From: Auriscalpium vulgare
Lineage: Eukaryota > Basidiomycota > Agaricomycetes > Russulales > Auriscalpiaceae
Direction of reading: 5' to 3'
Length of the DNA: 17,093 bases
NCBI GenBank assembly: GCA_019915015.1
Contig: JAHBBC010000089.1
Span: 1 to 17,093, forward strand
Positions within the stretch are counted from its first letter, which is position 1; each line of letters starts with the position of its first letter. The notes under the pieces were generated by a model. That model saw nothing but the letters and a program-made list of their open reading frames with translations. It searched no databases and was not told the DNA's origin. The translations under genes and the position numbers were made by a program. Positions 9,740-17,093 of the stretch are shown one piece after another.

Positions 9740-11090
9740 CAAGGTGAAGTCCTTCACAAGCTGTCGACAAATGCCGAAGACATGCTCACAGACTTCGGTT
9801 GATAGAAGCCAGGGCAGCAATGGGTATCTGCCGTCGAGGTGGTCCCGATAGATGATCACCAACTGAAGGAAACCAACGACTAGGAAGTTTGTGATGTCGC
9901 GTGCCTCGGGAGATATGAAGTGTTGAGCTTTTCGGTAGCCCGCGATGTCCATGAAGTCGGTCCACATTTCCATGAAGAAGTGCGCACGCAGCACCATGCG
10001 AACACGTTCGATAATTGGGATCGATCGATTCTGGTATGCATCCACGAGCTCTCCAAACACAAAGAGGTAGATAATCGAGCCGACCATTTCACGATGCTCG
10101 TTGGTGAACCATGCTAGCGTATGACCGGAGAAGAGACGGGTCGCAGCATTGTCGTCTTGTCGATCAAGTTTCTCGACATCCCTCCGAAACAATGTCCCTG
10201 TTGCTTCAATTGCTGCAAGGCGGAAGTGGCTGTACGACGTCGTATAGCTGCCCAAAGTAAGTATCCGGGCACCTGAGAATGCGTTGTTCCGGTACGTCTT
10301 GCGCCCATGGTTCGAATCTTGAATGAGTGCGACAGGCTGTCGCCCTGCGCCGATGAGAGGAATGTGGAGGTTGATGTCACGATGTGAGCGAATAGGGTGC
10401 CTGAGGGTGTAGTCAATGTACGCAACGGCGTGAGCGACCAGGAGACGTTGAAGGGAGCGCTCGACAGCCGTGCCGTCTGCGGCGTAGGATACAACGTTGA
10501 TCTTGCGGGAGAGAAGGCCATTCAATATTAATTCCAGGTGGACGAACAGTTGCTCCGCCGAGTTTGACTCTGAGATAGGGAGCGCCGCAACGACGATAGT
10601 CGGAACGCCGGGAAGAGGGATCTGAGGGTCCATACGCGTATCTGGCATGTGTCGGTGAGCTGCATGCCTCCGAAGTATTCGTAGAACTCATACCTTCTTA
10701 GCCTTCTCGATCTTCCTGGTGCGGATGAGGGCATCGAGTGTGTTGATGTCGCTCACGACGACGGGATCGCCAGGACTCCCTAGAAGCACGTAGCACTTTC
10801 GTATTGGTCCCAGTGAGGCCTCAAAGACTCTAGCAGCTTCGTATCATCACATGCGAGGCCAACGGGACCCACAAGGTAGTCCAATGATTTCAGCCGTTCG
10901 TAGATAAATTCAAATGTTGCCTCTGTGATGCCGATGGGAAACTGCACTTCGTGCGCACGACGTTTCCTTCGGGTCATTTATCAGTCAATTGTATCAATGC
11001 AATCTTGTAAACACTGACTGGAGTGTCCGTTCTGCGGGTACGGGTAGCACATTCATCATGGATTCATATGCTCGCGGGCTTAAGACGTGG
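9740..11090 (-). other. DDE/RNase H-fold transposase core, copy 2
   Basis: In order on the minus strand: SPRAYESMM...TLQ (about 11083-11018), resembling the SPKAY...TL segment of P-element/THAP9 transposases. Then LACDDTKLL (Asp pair at 10848-10843), probably the first catalytic Asp. Then SYAADGTAVERS (Asp 10477-10475), probably the second. Then QDSNHGRKTYRNN (Asp 10318-10316), like the DxxHxxK..RN signature of that group. Then LLSTEVCEHVFGICRQ (Glu 9787-9785), like STD..E.FFG and the likely catalytic Glu. Residue assignments come from motif resemblance and would need structural alignment. Confidence 0.68.
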
Positions 11091-11878
11091 ATAATTTGCG
11101 CCCACTCCAATGTCATGGCTGAATATCGCATGCCGTTCAAAGGGACACCTCGTTCTTCTAAATCTTTCTTCTTGACGAGATCGTTCATCAAGGCGACAAA
11201 CAAGGAATTGCCATGCTTGCCCTCGATAACGCCTCTTGCGAAGACTAGGCATGCACTATGAGGGTTCTGTGCAGACAATGATCAGAAGCTGTAACGTGGG
11301 GATACTATGAACTTGAAGCTACTGACATCTTCGTATGCCTCCAGAAGAGGTGCAAGGTCGGGATGAGTAAGAGCATATCGATGGAGGGCCTGTATGTCGT
11401 CTTTCTGAGCATGATTGGGGGTGAAGCGGCGATTCTTAGGCTCGGGGACTGGCTTGCGAGTCGCATTCTGGAATACGTGGACATGCAGCAGAGCGAGGCA
11501 GTTGACACAAGTAACATCCTCAGTTGACTCTTCCGGCACCCTTACAGTGCGAAGACAATCTGTCGCAAGGACATGAAGGGGAGGCGACCGATAGTTCTTC
11601 CACTGCCACCGATGCTCTTGCTCCGTGTCGACTACTTGCTTTCTGGCCTTATCCAACGAACGATAATCTGGTGCCGAATACAACTCTAACGCCAAATCGG
11701 CGAGGGAAGGCCCGCCGCCCCCGCCGTATGGTGTGCGCTCCAAATATTGACGCACACGAGCGTATTTTGCTGCGCGAAGTCCGAAACAAGGACGATCTAT
11801 CATTCTCGGAGCGGGGGCCTGCGTCGATGAGGTTGATGCCCAGATGTGGCCCAGTGTATGTGATCGCATTGTGCCCTT

Positions 11879-11956
11879 GCAAACTTTCTGGTGCTGTTTG
11901 AATGCCTTGGTGTGATACGCCCCAGTCATAAGCATGTACTTGTTGCATCGAGAGCA
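11879..11956 (-). other. C..C/H...C zinc finger, copy 2 transposase
   Basis: VRCSRCNKYMLM is followed after a loop by FKQHQKVCKG, giving Cys-x2-Cys ... His-x3-Cys, a BED-like ligand set. A further CVNC lies about 100 residues later. It is placed between the peptidase/linker and the transposase core, where P-element relatives have a THAP DNA-binding finger. DNA binding is inferred. Confidence 0.65.
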
Positions 11957-11999
11957 TCGGACCTTCCGAACATCGTCTAGACAGAACTCGGCCATGTCG

Positions 12000-12870
12000 T
12001 CAAGCGCAAGGATTTTCTCCTTGAATTTGGTATACGCCTTTGAGTTGTCGTCCCTACCGCGTTTGACGAAGGAATTGGCCAGGCGCGTGCTGATTGCTCC
12101 AGACGATGGCCCAACATCAGCGCTTGCGGTGCTTGCAGACACGGTAGCAATGACATCCTTATTCTTTCCCTTGGGCGCGAAGAACGGATGAATGGGCCCA
12201 GGGACAGTGCGTGTGCGTTTTGCAGGATGGATAGGCGCCTGAGCCTCTGAGTCGTGGTCAGATTGAGCGCTTGTTGCTTCACTCGCGCTCGCAGCCGTCT
12301 TGTCGTCTGCGCTCGAGCTCCCTTTCCTCCGCCTTTTCAGTAAGCCCCGCGCAGCCTTCAGTGTCGTCCCAATGGAACTGATGATCTTCTTAGATGCCCT
12401 TGACAGTCGACTTCCATCGGATGCGCAATCCTCCGCCTCACTTCCCACCGACGACACCCTTCTTGACGACATTGACGCAGCATCAGAAGTCCCATTTTCC
12501 AAATGGCTTCTCCATTCTGTGATACTGCCAGGCCCATCCTGGTCCAGCATTCCACCACGCGGAACTGGTGGGAGATCATCGTCGACAGTGGATGGAGAGA
12601 GCAACGACCGGCCGTATGCGCAGCTGGTATCGGTGGTATCGGGCATAGGTATGTCGTCGCAGTCGCTGTCATAGCCACTAGCAGATGCAAGTACTGAATA
12701 TGATGATGTAGGAGAAGGTGGCATTGACAGAGGTGGAATTGACGGATCGTATTTGCTGCCTTCGTCCATGTCTCCGCGTCGCCCCATCTGCTTTTCTTCC
12801 ACCTCTGGACTGAATCCTTCAAGTAGACATTCAGCATCTCTGGTCGACTCGCCGGGTTCGGAAGCTTGAG
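12000..12870 (-). other. Ser/Asp-rich disordered linker, copy 2 transposase
   Basis: About 290 residues of low complexity follow the peptidase, rich in Ser, Asp, Pro and Ala (PPLSMPPSPTSSYS, SGYDSDCDDIPMPD). Basic clusters LLKRRRKG and HPAKRTRTVPG are present; the latter resemble nuclear localisation signals. No structured domain is visible. Confidence 0.6.
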
Positions 12871-13089
12871 GATTTAGAAGGTGGGCCATCCCGCGAGGGA
12901 TATGATGCGCAACAGGCTCATCGCGTCCGGCGCCGCCTGTCACAGCATCAGACCGTCGCTGATGACTTGATACCTGCGCAGAGCACCTGAGTATCGTCGT
13001 CCTCATGTCGCTAATGAGCAAAATATAGCGTACCGATTGAATATGGTCGGCAGCGAGCCTCTCGAACCACGCCAACCGTTCGACGTGGC

Positions 13090-13650
13090 GCCTTGAATCA
13101 TCCCAAAGCTGCCAGCCCAGTGTTTCGTGTGCGACCGCATTCACGGCGATCACGCCACACGATACGTGATCTGTCTGTCTCGCTGTCGTAAGCGACTGTC
13201 CCTCCCACTTGTACTCAATGCCGAATTTGACACGCGTCCACCAGAGCAATTTCTTCTCGATGTCTTTAGGCAGGCGCAGTCCCTGATGGTAAAGGCCGTC
13301 GCCTTGTTTCACAGGAATGGTAAGATTGCATTCCCATTGGCGACATAGTAACGTACTCACCATAGGATATTGTTTCCGCTTGACCGTCGATCTTCACGAC
13401 AACAAAATGCTTGTATTTGGCGAGGGAAAACAGGGAAGAGGAGTACCTTCCTATGGGTGCGCAGATCGTCTTCAATTCTCTTGAGGTAACGAGGTGAGTC
13501 GGGGAACAGGTCTTCTATTACTGTGATCTTTGAAATTGCATTCCAGAACTCGTGTCGGCGATCTCGAAGTTGTTGGCAATTCCTGGCGTGCTCCGAACGC
13601 GGCTTCTCAACCACATGAGCATCATGTCAACGATGGTGTCGGTGAGAAGG
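13090..13650 (-). other. Ulp1/SENP-type (C48) cysteine peptidase domain, copy 2
   Basis: The domain opens with LLSDGLLTDTIVDMMLMWLR (about 13665-13606), in the position of the 'WLND..I' segment of Ulp1 enzymes. The catalytic His is in KHFVVVKID (CAT at 13409-13407). The Asp is in SYGDG, created by splicing out 13360-13303. The Gln is in ARQTDH and the nucleophile Cys is in VSCGVIAVN (TGT at 13159-13157). His-Asp-Gln-Cys order and spacing match the C48 family. In copy 2 the frame shifts twice (near 13556 and 13425); copy 1 is open from this region into the intron. Confidence 0.78.
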
Positions 13651-14415
13651 CCGTCTGATAACAGCGGAGCAAGGGCTGATGTTGTCGTAAATGTGGCGGC
13701 ACCGGGTATCATGAGTTGCTGGCGCCAGGGAAGCGAGTGGATAAGAGCAACAGTGCGTTCGCTTTCCATAGAACCGTCAGCGACTTGTAGCAGCCACCGC
13801 ACGCTCGCCGTCCACGTCTCCTGTGCCAGGAGGACCGTACGCATCCGTTGCCAGTAAGTGATCATCCACAGCGGGGATGCACCACTTGCATATCGTGGGT
13901 CCATGATTGATTGTGCGCCATCCAGGATGGCCTGCGGTGCGAGTGCAGCAAGCTTGTCCACGAAGGCATCCGTAGGAAGGCTTCGTGATTTTGTAAGTGT
14001 GGTTATGGGGAAGACTGCCACGTCATGGCTAAAAACAGCTTTGGTTGAGGGGTGTATGAGCTGCTGATCGCGACGAGTGGTGTGTAGATACGAAGGATGA
14101 ACATCCTCGGTGCCGCTGGGGAGCAAAGAAGTCTCGGGAGCGTTGGGAATCCTGAGGAGCTGCTCGATGTAGGCCAGCAGCTCCGGCGGTGGGTTCTGGG
14201 GATAGCTTTTGCCTTGCGAGATCCATAATTCGGGACGGAACATAGGTATTTCATCGTCGTTGTAGATTGTGATGGACTCATCCATTGGCACGATGCCGGG
14301 ATGGCTGCGAGGGTGATGCGCTGCACAGAAGAAGCAGGTTCGGTCCGAGGCGTTGTCGTAGAATGTCGTACGCAGCAGGCCACGTAAATTTCTACCTAAT
14401 GTCTCAACTTGTACG

Positions 14416-14433
14416 AATTATACCGGTAATTAT
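14416..14433. promoter_or_regulatory. AATTAT-ACCGGT-AATTAT element upstream of transposase, copy 2
   Basis: Identical to the element in copy 1. The minus strand gives a TATAATT about 130 bases upstream of the ATG at 14285. Role inferred. Confidence 0.3.
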
Positions 14434-14467
14434 GGGGTCAAAATCTTCTGCCGCCAGTACTTAGTCC

Positions 14468-14602
14468 AACTACCTCTGTGATCAGACATCGGTTCACCGC
14501 GCCCCTAACTACCACCATCAGGATCATACTTTTGCCCCAAATTCTAGCCCCAGCTACCTCAGACCCCTCAGAGCTTCCGGCGCAAAGCGCCGTCTAGCTA
14601 CC
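14468..14602 (+). repeat. Right subterminal ARCTACC repeats, copy 2
   Basis: A(A/G)CTACC occurs at 14468-14474, 14507-14513, 14552-14558 and 14596-14602. A GGCGC-AAA-GCGCC hairpin at 14579-14591 separates the last two. Confidence 0.6.
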
Positions 14603-14610
14603 GTGCGAAA

Positions 14611-14642
14611 ATCATACCCCTGGCGTGAGTTACGGGGGTCCT
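14611..14642 (-). repeat. Right terminal inverted repeat, copy 2
   Basis: The reverse complement begins AGGACCCCCGTAACTCAC and runs 32 bases with one mismatch to the left repeat. Confidence 0.92.
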
Positions 14643-14649
14643 GGCAGCA

Positions 14650-14960
14650 AGCGGCGTAAAGGTGGGTAGAGGGGTCCAGGCTCAGGTGCGCGAGGAGGGC
14701 TCTCGGAGGACGGAGAGCGTGACGGATGTTTGGATTACGTCCGCGCTACCCCGTGTATGCGTGTGCCCGGATAAGTCTGCCGAGTGGGAGACTCGACGGC
14801 TGAAAAGGGTAAGTCGGGCTTCGAGTGCAGGATCTGACGTGAGGAGATATGCTTTGATCGTCTTGGGCTTGCACCTGCGGCAAGGTTGCTGCACCACGCG
14901 AGAATACTTCCGAGGGAGGCGGGGAGAATGCCCTCCATGATGTGGCCCTCTCCCAGGCAC
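14650..14960 (-). pseudogene. Possible tyrosine-recombinase (YR) core-binding remnant
   Basis: Minus-strand reading yields consecutive pieces in three frames: LPASLGSILAWCSNLAAG (about 14920-14870), CKPKTIKAYLL (about 14870-14838), SAVESPT, and GRLIRAHAYTG followed by RGRNPNIRHAL (about 14780-14715). The order 'IL.W...LA...PKTIKAYL...SP...RLIR' resembles the helical core-binding part of fungal DIRS/YR proteins. It has no catalytic Arg/His/Tyr box, and the frames must be joined by assumed indels. The rest of the stretch to 14995 shows nothing else. It could be chance resemblance. Confidence 0.35.
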
Positions 14961-14995
14961 CGCTGCCGACCCGCTGGGTTCCGCGGCACCAACGT

Positions 14996-15254
14996 GTTGG
15001 CTGACGCGTGCCCATCAGGGTTTCGCCGACGGTTCTCAGGGACCGCAATCCATCACGTTGCCCCGCACACCACGTCCACGCAAATGGCGGGTACGCTCCT
15101 GAATTGCCTGGTACGCTCATAGCCGCCGCGTAGCGGCGACTTCTCTTTCTTTCTCGATTTCGTTTACGCGCCTCAGCGCTTTTCTTATCTCTCTTATCTT
15201 TCATTCATTCTGCTATCTACTTGACTTTCTCTTATCTCGCAGAACAGGCATCGA
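14996..15254. repeat. 260 bp direct repeat, copy A
   Basis: About 97% identical to 15545-15805. The differences are roughly five substitutions and two 1-base indels. It holds a CGCCGC-GTA-GCGGCG hairpin (15124-15138) and a pyrimidine-rich tract (15141-15240) ending CTCGCAGAACAGGCATCGA. The tract would be purine-rich on the minus strand. Probably a terminal or internal repeat of a retroelement; no coding capacity recognised. Confidence 0.85.
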
Positions 15255-15385
15255 TGTTACAGTCAAAGGCTTTGGTTTGAGTAGGGGTCGATGCACGTGG
15301 CGCGGCGCCGGCCGGCCCGTTGCTTTATACTTAGTTCCCTTTCTTCCTCCTCGTATATACCCCGGGCCTGCGGTGGTGGCAGGAC

Positions 15386-15413
15386 GTCCTCGTCTCTTAC
15401 GCCCCGCTCGCAG
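15386..15413. repeat. 28 bp direct repeat, first copy
   Basis: Starts GTCCTCGTCTCTTACGCCCC and ends GCTCGCAG. The exact second copy is at 15436-15463, so the period is 50 bp. Confidence 0.85.
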
Positions 15414-15435
15414 GTAGGTCACTATATTTTACCTA

Positions 15436-15463
15436 GTCCTCGTCTCTTACGCCCCGCTCGCAG
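15436..15463. repeat. 28 bp direct repeat, second copy
   Basis: Exact duplicate of 15386-15413. The 22 bases between them are AT-rich. Confidence 0.85.
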
Positions 15464-15544
15464 TGCGATTTTCGTCCCACCCGCCATCCCTACGTACTTC
15501 TTACGTACATTGTACTCCTTCCCGCCGTTTCACGTCCCTCAGGA

Positions 15545-15805
15545 GTTGCCTGACGCGTGCCCATCAGGGTTTCGCCGACGGTTCTCCGGGACCGCAATCC
15601 CATCACGTTGCCCCGCACACCACGTCCACGCAAGTGGCGGGTACGCGTCTGAATTGCCTGGTACGCTCATAGCCGCCGCGTAGCGGCGACTTCTCTTTTC
15701 TTTCTCGATTTCGTTTACGCGCCTCAGCGCTTTTCTTATCTCTCTTATCTTTCATTCATTCTGCTATCTACTTGACTTTCTCTTATCTCGCAGAACAGGC
15801 ATCGA
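15545..15805. repeat. 260 bp direct repeat, copy B
   Basis: Partner of 14996-15254. Its hairpin lies at 15674-15688. It borders the region upstream of the oxidoreductase gene, so its right end (about 15805) may be the boundary between retroelement and host DNA. Confidence 0.85.
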
Positions 15806-16007
15806 GCGCTGATTCTCGCCAAATATCTCTGGCGGCACGTGTTTTTGACTTGCGATCGCGTGACAAACACGCTCGCGAGTCGCCAGCCCCACCGCGCCCT
15901 GTGGAGAACCAGGAGTCCAGGCTATCAGAGGTAGCTAGTGGGCACTGGGCAGCTGACTGGCTCTGGCCGGTGACCAACAGCGCGATACTCAGCGGCAGTC
16001 GGAATAT
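15806..16007 (+). promoter_or_regulatory. Putative promoter/5' leader of the oxidoreductase gene
   Basis: About 200 bases of unique sequence between the retroelement repeat and the predicted first splice site. I see no clear TATA box. GCGATCGCG at 15854-15862 is a short palindrome. Assignment is by position only. Confidence 0.25.
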
Positions 16008-16119
16008 GTAAGTATTTGTGCGTGTGCGAGTTTTATGGTGTGAGTCAACGTCACGCCGTTCGCGTAAGCATATACTATCCTTACACACGCGCGCTCTTCA
16101 ACGTTTGCTTTCATCACAG
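16008..16119 (+). other. Probable 5' UTR intron of the oxidoreductase gene
   Basis: It starts GTAAGT (perfect donor) and ends CTTTCATCACAG, 112 bp, followed by 58 bases to the ATG at 16178. Both ends match fungal consensus. No protein evidence supports it since it lies before the start codon. Confidence 0.5.
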
Positions 16120-16663
16120 AATGAGACACCTCCGACATCCCTCCTGTCTGCCCCGCTACCCCCACCGTCAACTACATATGGCTAGCCAGCACGCAAAGAA
16201 GAACGTCGTCGTGGTCGGCGGCGGCGGTGCAGGCGCACCGCTCGCCCGCGTCTTCTCCCAGAAGCTCGATCCCTCGAAACATACACTCACCCTCATCACC
16301 ACGCACGAGTTTGCCATTCACCTCCCGGCGCAGTCCGTATGACCACTACCGCCGAGGAGAAGCTCGAAAATACCGCAACTCATCCCTCTCGACAAGTCCT
16401 GGCGAACGGGAACGGCGTCATTAAGATGGGAGGGCGTTGGCGTGCAGGCGAATAAAGGTGCCACAGAGGGCGGGATCGTGACCTTGGAGAGCGGGGAAAC
16501 CGTGGCGTACGACGTGCTCGTGCTCACGCCAGGCTCTCACTGGCAGGGCGCGATCGACTTTCCGGATGGTGGCAGGACAAAGCCATCGCGCACATCAAGC
16601 GTGGCGTGAAAAGTTCGCCTCCGCGAGGCACGTCTTGCTGGTCGGGGTGGGCAGTTGGACAAG

Positions 16664-16717
16664 GTACGGTGCCCACTACGAGGTTTCTCCGCACACGCAC
16701 CAAACCATTCTTCGCAG
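16664..16717 (+). other. Coding intron in oxidoreductase gene
   Basis: GTACGG...TTCGCAG, 54 bp. Removing it joins GGGCAGTTGGACAAG to AATTCGCCGGG, giving an AVGQEFAG-like continuation of the NAD(P)H-binding motif. Confidence 0.7.
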
Positions 16718-16948
16718 AATTCGCCGGGAGATCAAGGATTCTACCCCGACACCAAAGTGACCATCGTGCACTCCGAGCCGCTCTTGCTCAACGCAACGTA
16801 TCCTGACAAGTTCCGCATCCGTCTTGCCAATGACCTGCGGGCAGAGGGGTGGCGTGGAACTTGTGTGGGTGACGTCGTCGACGACCCTGAAATCAAATCC
16901 GGGAAGGTTGCGACGCGCGGAGGCAAGCAAATCGAGACGGACCTCGTT

Positions 16949-17007
16949 GTACGTGCTTCCATATTAATTTCCCTCTGAGAGAGCCTCATTCCAGAGTTGC
17001 CTTGCAG
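16949..17007 (+). other. Coding intron in oxidoreductase gene
   Basis: GTACGT...CCTTGCAG, 59 bp. Removing it joins IETDLV to VLCRGGRPATEWL in frame, the expected 'DLVV.CRG.RP' strand of the family. Confidence 0.75.
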
Positions 17008-17093
17008 GTCTTATGTCGCGGCGGCAGACCCGCGACCGAATGGTTGAAGGGATCCCTTGAGTCGGACGCTTTCAACGAAGAGGGCCGTCTTCG

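Larger units (their letters stand above)
8028..14285 (-). pseudogene. Ulp1 peptidase-zinc finger-DDE transposase, copy 2 (frame-broken)
   Basis: Same gene as in copy 1 and the better copy for reading it. ATG at 14285 (MDESITIYNDD); the preceding in-frame GTG two codons upstream is a less likely start. Introns inferred from GT...AG ends and protein continuity are 13360-13303, 11326-11267, 11018-10967, 10693-10642, 8657-8605 and 8444-8396. The second-listed one could instead start at 11305. After the first intron, one frame stays open for nearly 700 codons (13363-11282), joining peptidase, linker and zinc finger directly. Spliced length would be about 1,970 residues. Breaks specific to this copy lie near 13556, 13425, 10805, 10623, 9524 and 8894; copy 1 is in frame at those places. 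The transposase presumably acts in the nucleus on the element's ends. The peptidase would cleave a ubiquitin-like or polyprotein substrate that cannot be told from sequence. Confidence 0.82.
7796..14642 (-). mobile_element. Ulp1-bearing P-element-like DNA transposon, copy 2
   Basis: Second copy of the element, 6,847 bp, in the same orientation and 168 bp from copy 1. Both terminal repeats are intact (7796-7826 and 14611-14642). Compared by eye with copy 1 it differs only by about twenty small indels, for example ATTGGGTCCC/ATTGGTCCC and GCTTCTGG/GCTTTCTGG. The bases flanking the ends do not match: TGTCCTGC on the left (7788-7795), GGCAGCAA on the right (14643-14650). The element therefore has no target duplication. 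The left flank is RT coding sequence and the right flank is not its continuation. Confidence 0.92.
15255..15544. other. 290 bp spacer between the direct repeats
   Basis: No gene is recognised. It contains a GC-rich block (15301-15320), a TATATA at 15354-15359 followed by CCCGGG, a pair of 28 bp direct repeats, and a pyrimidine-rich stretch. It could be a promoter or split-repeat part of a retroelement. Confidence 0.4.
16178..17093 (+). pseudogene. AIF/AMID-type FAD-dependent oxidoreductase, 5' part (frame-broken)
   Basis: The ATG at 16178 starts MASQHAKKNVVVVGGGGAGA, a Rossmann FAD-binding motif directly at the N-terminus as in AIF/AMID-like NAD(P)H oxidoreductases. Later segments fit the same family. 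TTAEEKLENTA and LANGNGVIKMG lie at 16339-16440. TLESGETVAYDVLVLTPGSHW (the 'ATG' motif, here TPGS) lies at 16480-16545. ARHVLLVG at 16622-16645 begins the second dinucleotide-binding fold. PDTKVTIVHSEPLL and YPDKFRIRLANDL follow, then VLCRGGRPATEWL after the second intron. Introns are 16664-16717 and 16949-17007. Reading needs frame changes near 16337, 16380, 16410-16445, 16570, 16650, 16725-16740 and 16845. Both introns and the codon-level similarity are intact, so sequencing indels are as likely as real decay. It runs off the window. Expected role: flavin-dependent electron transfer from NAD(P)H. Confidence 0.75.

Noticed and set aside
12300..12674. Plus-strand open frames inside the transposons, the largest 124 codons (also 5289-5663)
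   Set aside because: They lie antisense to the disordered linker of the transposase, are serine-rich by composition, and show no recognisable motif. They are shadows of the minus-strand gene.
13413..13452. Short intron GTACTC...ACAAG before KHFVVVKID
   Set aside because: It would be under 40 bp, and copy 1 reads straight through with sensible peptidase sequence (KVLLFPVFLAKYKHF).
780..14642. The two 6.85 kb copies as long terminal repeats of one larger element
   Set aside because: Each has its own terminal inverted repeats, and copy 1 has its own target duplication. Only 168 bp lies between them.
14746..15204. 152-codon minus-strand open frame beginning in repeat A
   Set aside because: Its first third is the purine-rich strand of the repeat and the rest is low-complexity. 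I see no domain; only separate frames give recombinase-like pieces.
16337..16396. Intron GTATGA...CGACAAG in the oxidoreductase
   Set aside because: The interval reads as conserved family coding sequence (TTAEEKLENTA, LIPLDK), so frame breaks are more likely than splicing.
1..17093. tRNA, rRNA, CRISPR arrays or bacterial-type operons
   Set aside because: No cloverleaf, ribosomal or regularly spaced short-repeat signal was seen. The only short repeat pair (15386-15463) has two units.

Overview
The window looks like repeat-rich nuclear DNA from a fungus, most likely an Agaricomycete. Coding regions are split by 49-60 bp introns with GT...AG ends and CTRAY-like branch sites. The retroelement and transposase proteins resemble families I know from mushroom-forming fungi. 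There is no bacterial gene organisation. Every real coding unit I can follow is broken by single-base frame changes.

Layout. (1) 1-779 is the 3' part of a minus-strand reverse transcriptase/RNase H gene of a DIRS-like retrotransposon. (2) 780-7627 is a 6.85 kb DNA transposon (copy 1) inserted into that gene. It has 32 bp terminal inverted repeats and an 8 bp target duplication, GGCGTCCT. (3) 7628-7795 is the continuation of the same reverse transcriptase and includes its YLDD catalytic motif. (4) 7796-14642 is a second, almost identical copy of the transposon in the same orientation. It lacks a matching target duplication. (5) 14643-14995 holds a weak minus-strand remnant resembling a tyrosine-recombinase core-binding region. 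(6) 14996-15805 is a pair of 260 bp direct repeats around a 290 bp spacer that itself holds a 28 bp direct repeat. (7) 15806-17093 is the 5' half of a host gene for an AIF/AMID-type FAD-dependent oxidoreductase, with a probable 5' UTR intron and two coding introns. It runs off the window and is also frame-broken.

The transposon carries one large minus-strand gene of about 6.25 kb with at least six introns, predicted at roughly 1,970 residues. Its order is: Ulp1/SENP-type cysteine peptidase (His, Asp, Gln and Cys all visible), a long Ser/Asp-rich disordered linker, a Cys/His zinc finger, a THAP9/P-element-like 'SPRAY...TL' segment, an RNase H-fold DDE transposase core, an acidic stretch, and a conserved C-terminal domain. 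The 8 bp duplication fits the P-element superfamily (hAT and Zisupton elements also make 8 bp duplications).

Between the two copies I found only 1-3 base insertions and deletions, mostly in homopolymers, and no clear substitutions. The breaks fall at different places in each copy, so each copy repairs most of the other's. The same kind of break occurs in the reverse transcriptase and the oxidoreductase. This points to uncorrected sequencing indels, a very recent duplication, or both. Copy 2 also joins reverse-transcriptase sequence on one side to recombinase-like sequence on the other, so ectopic recombination or a misassembly between repeats should be considered.
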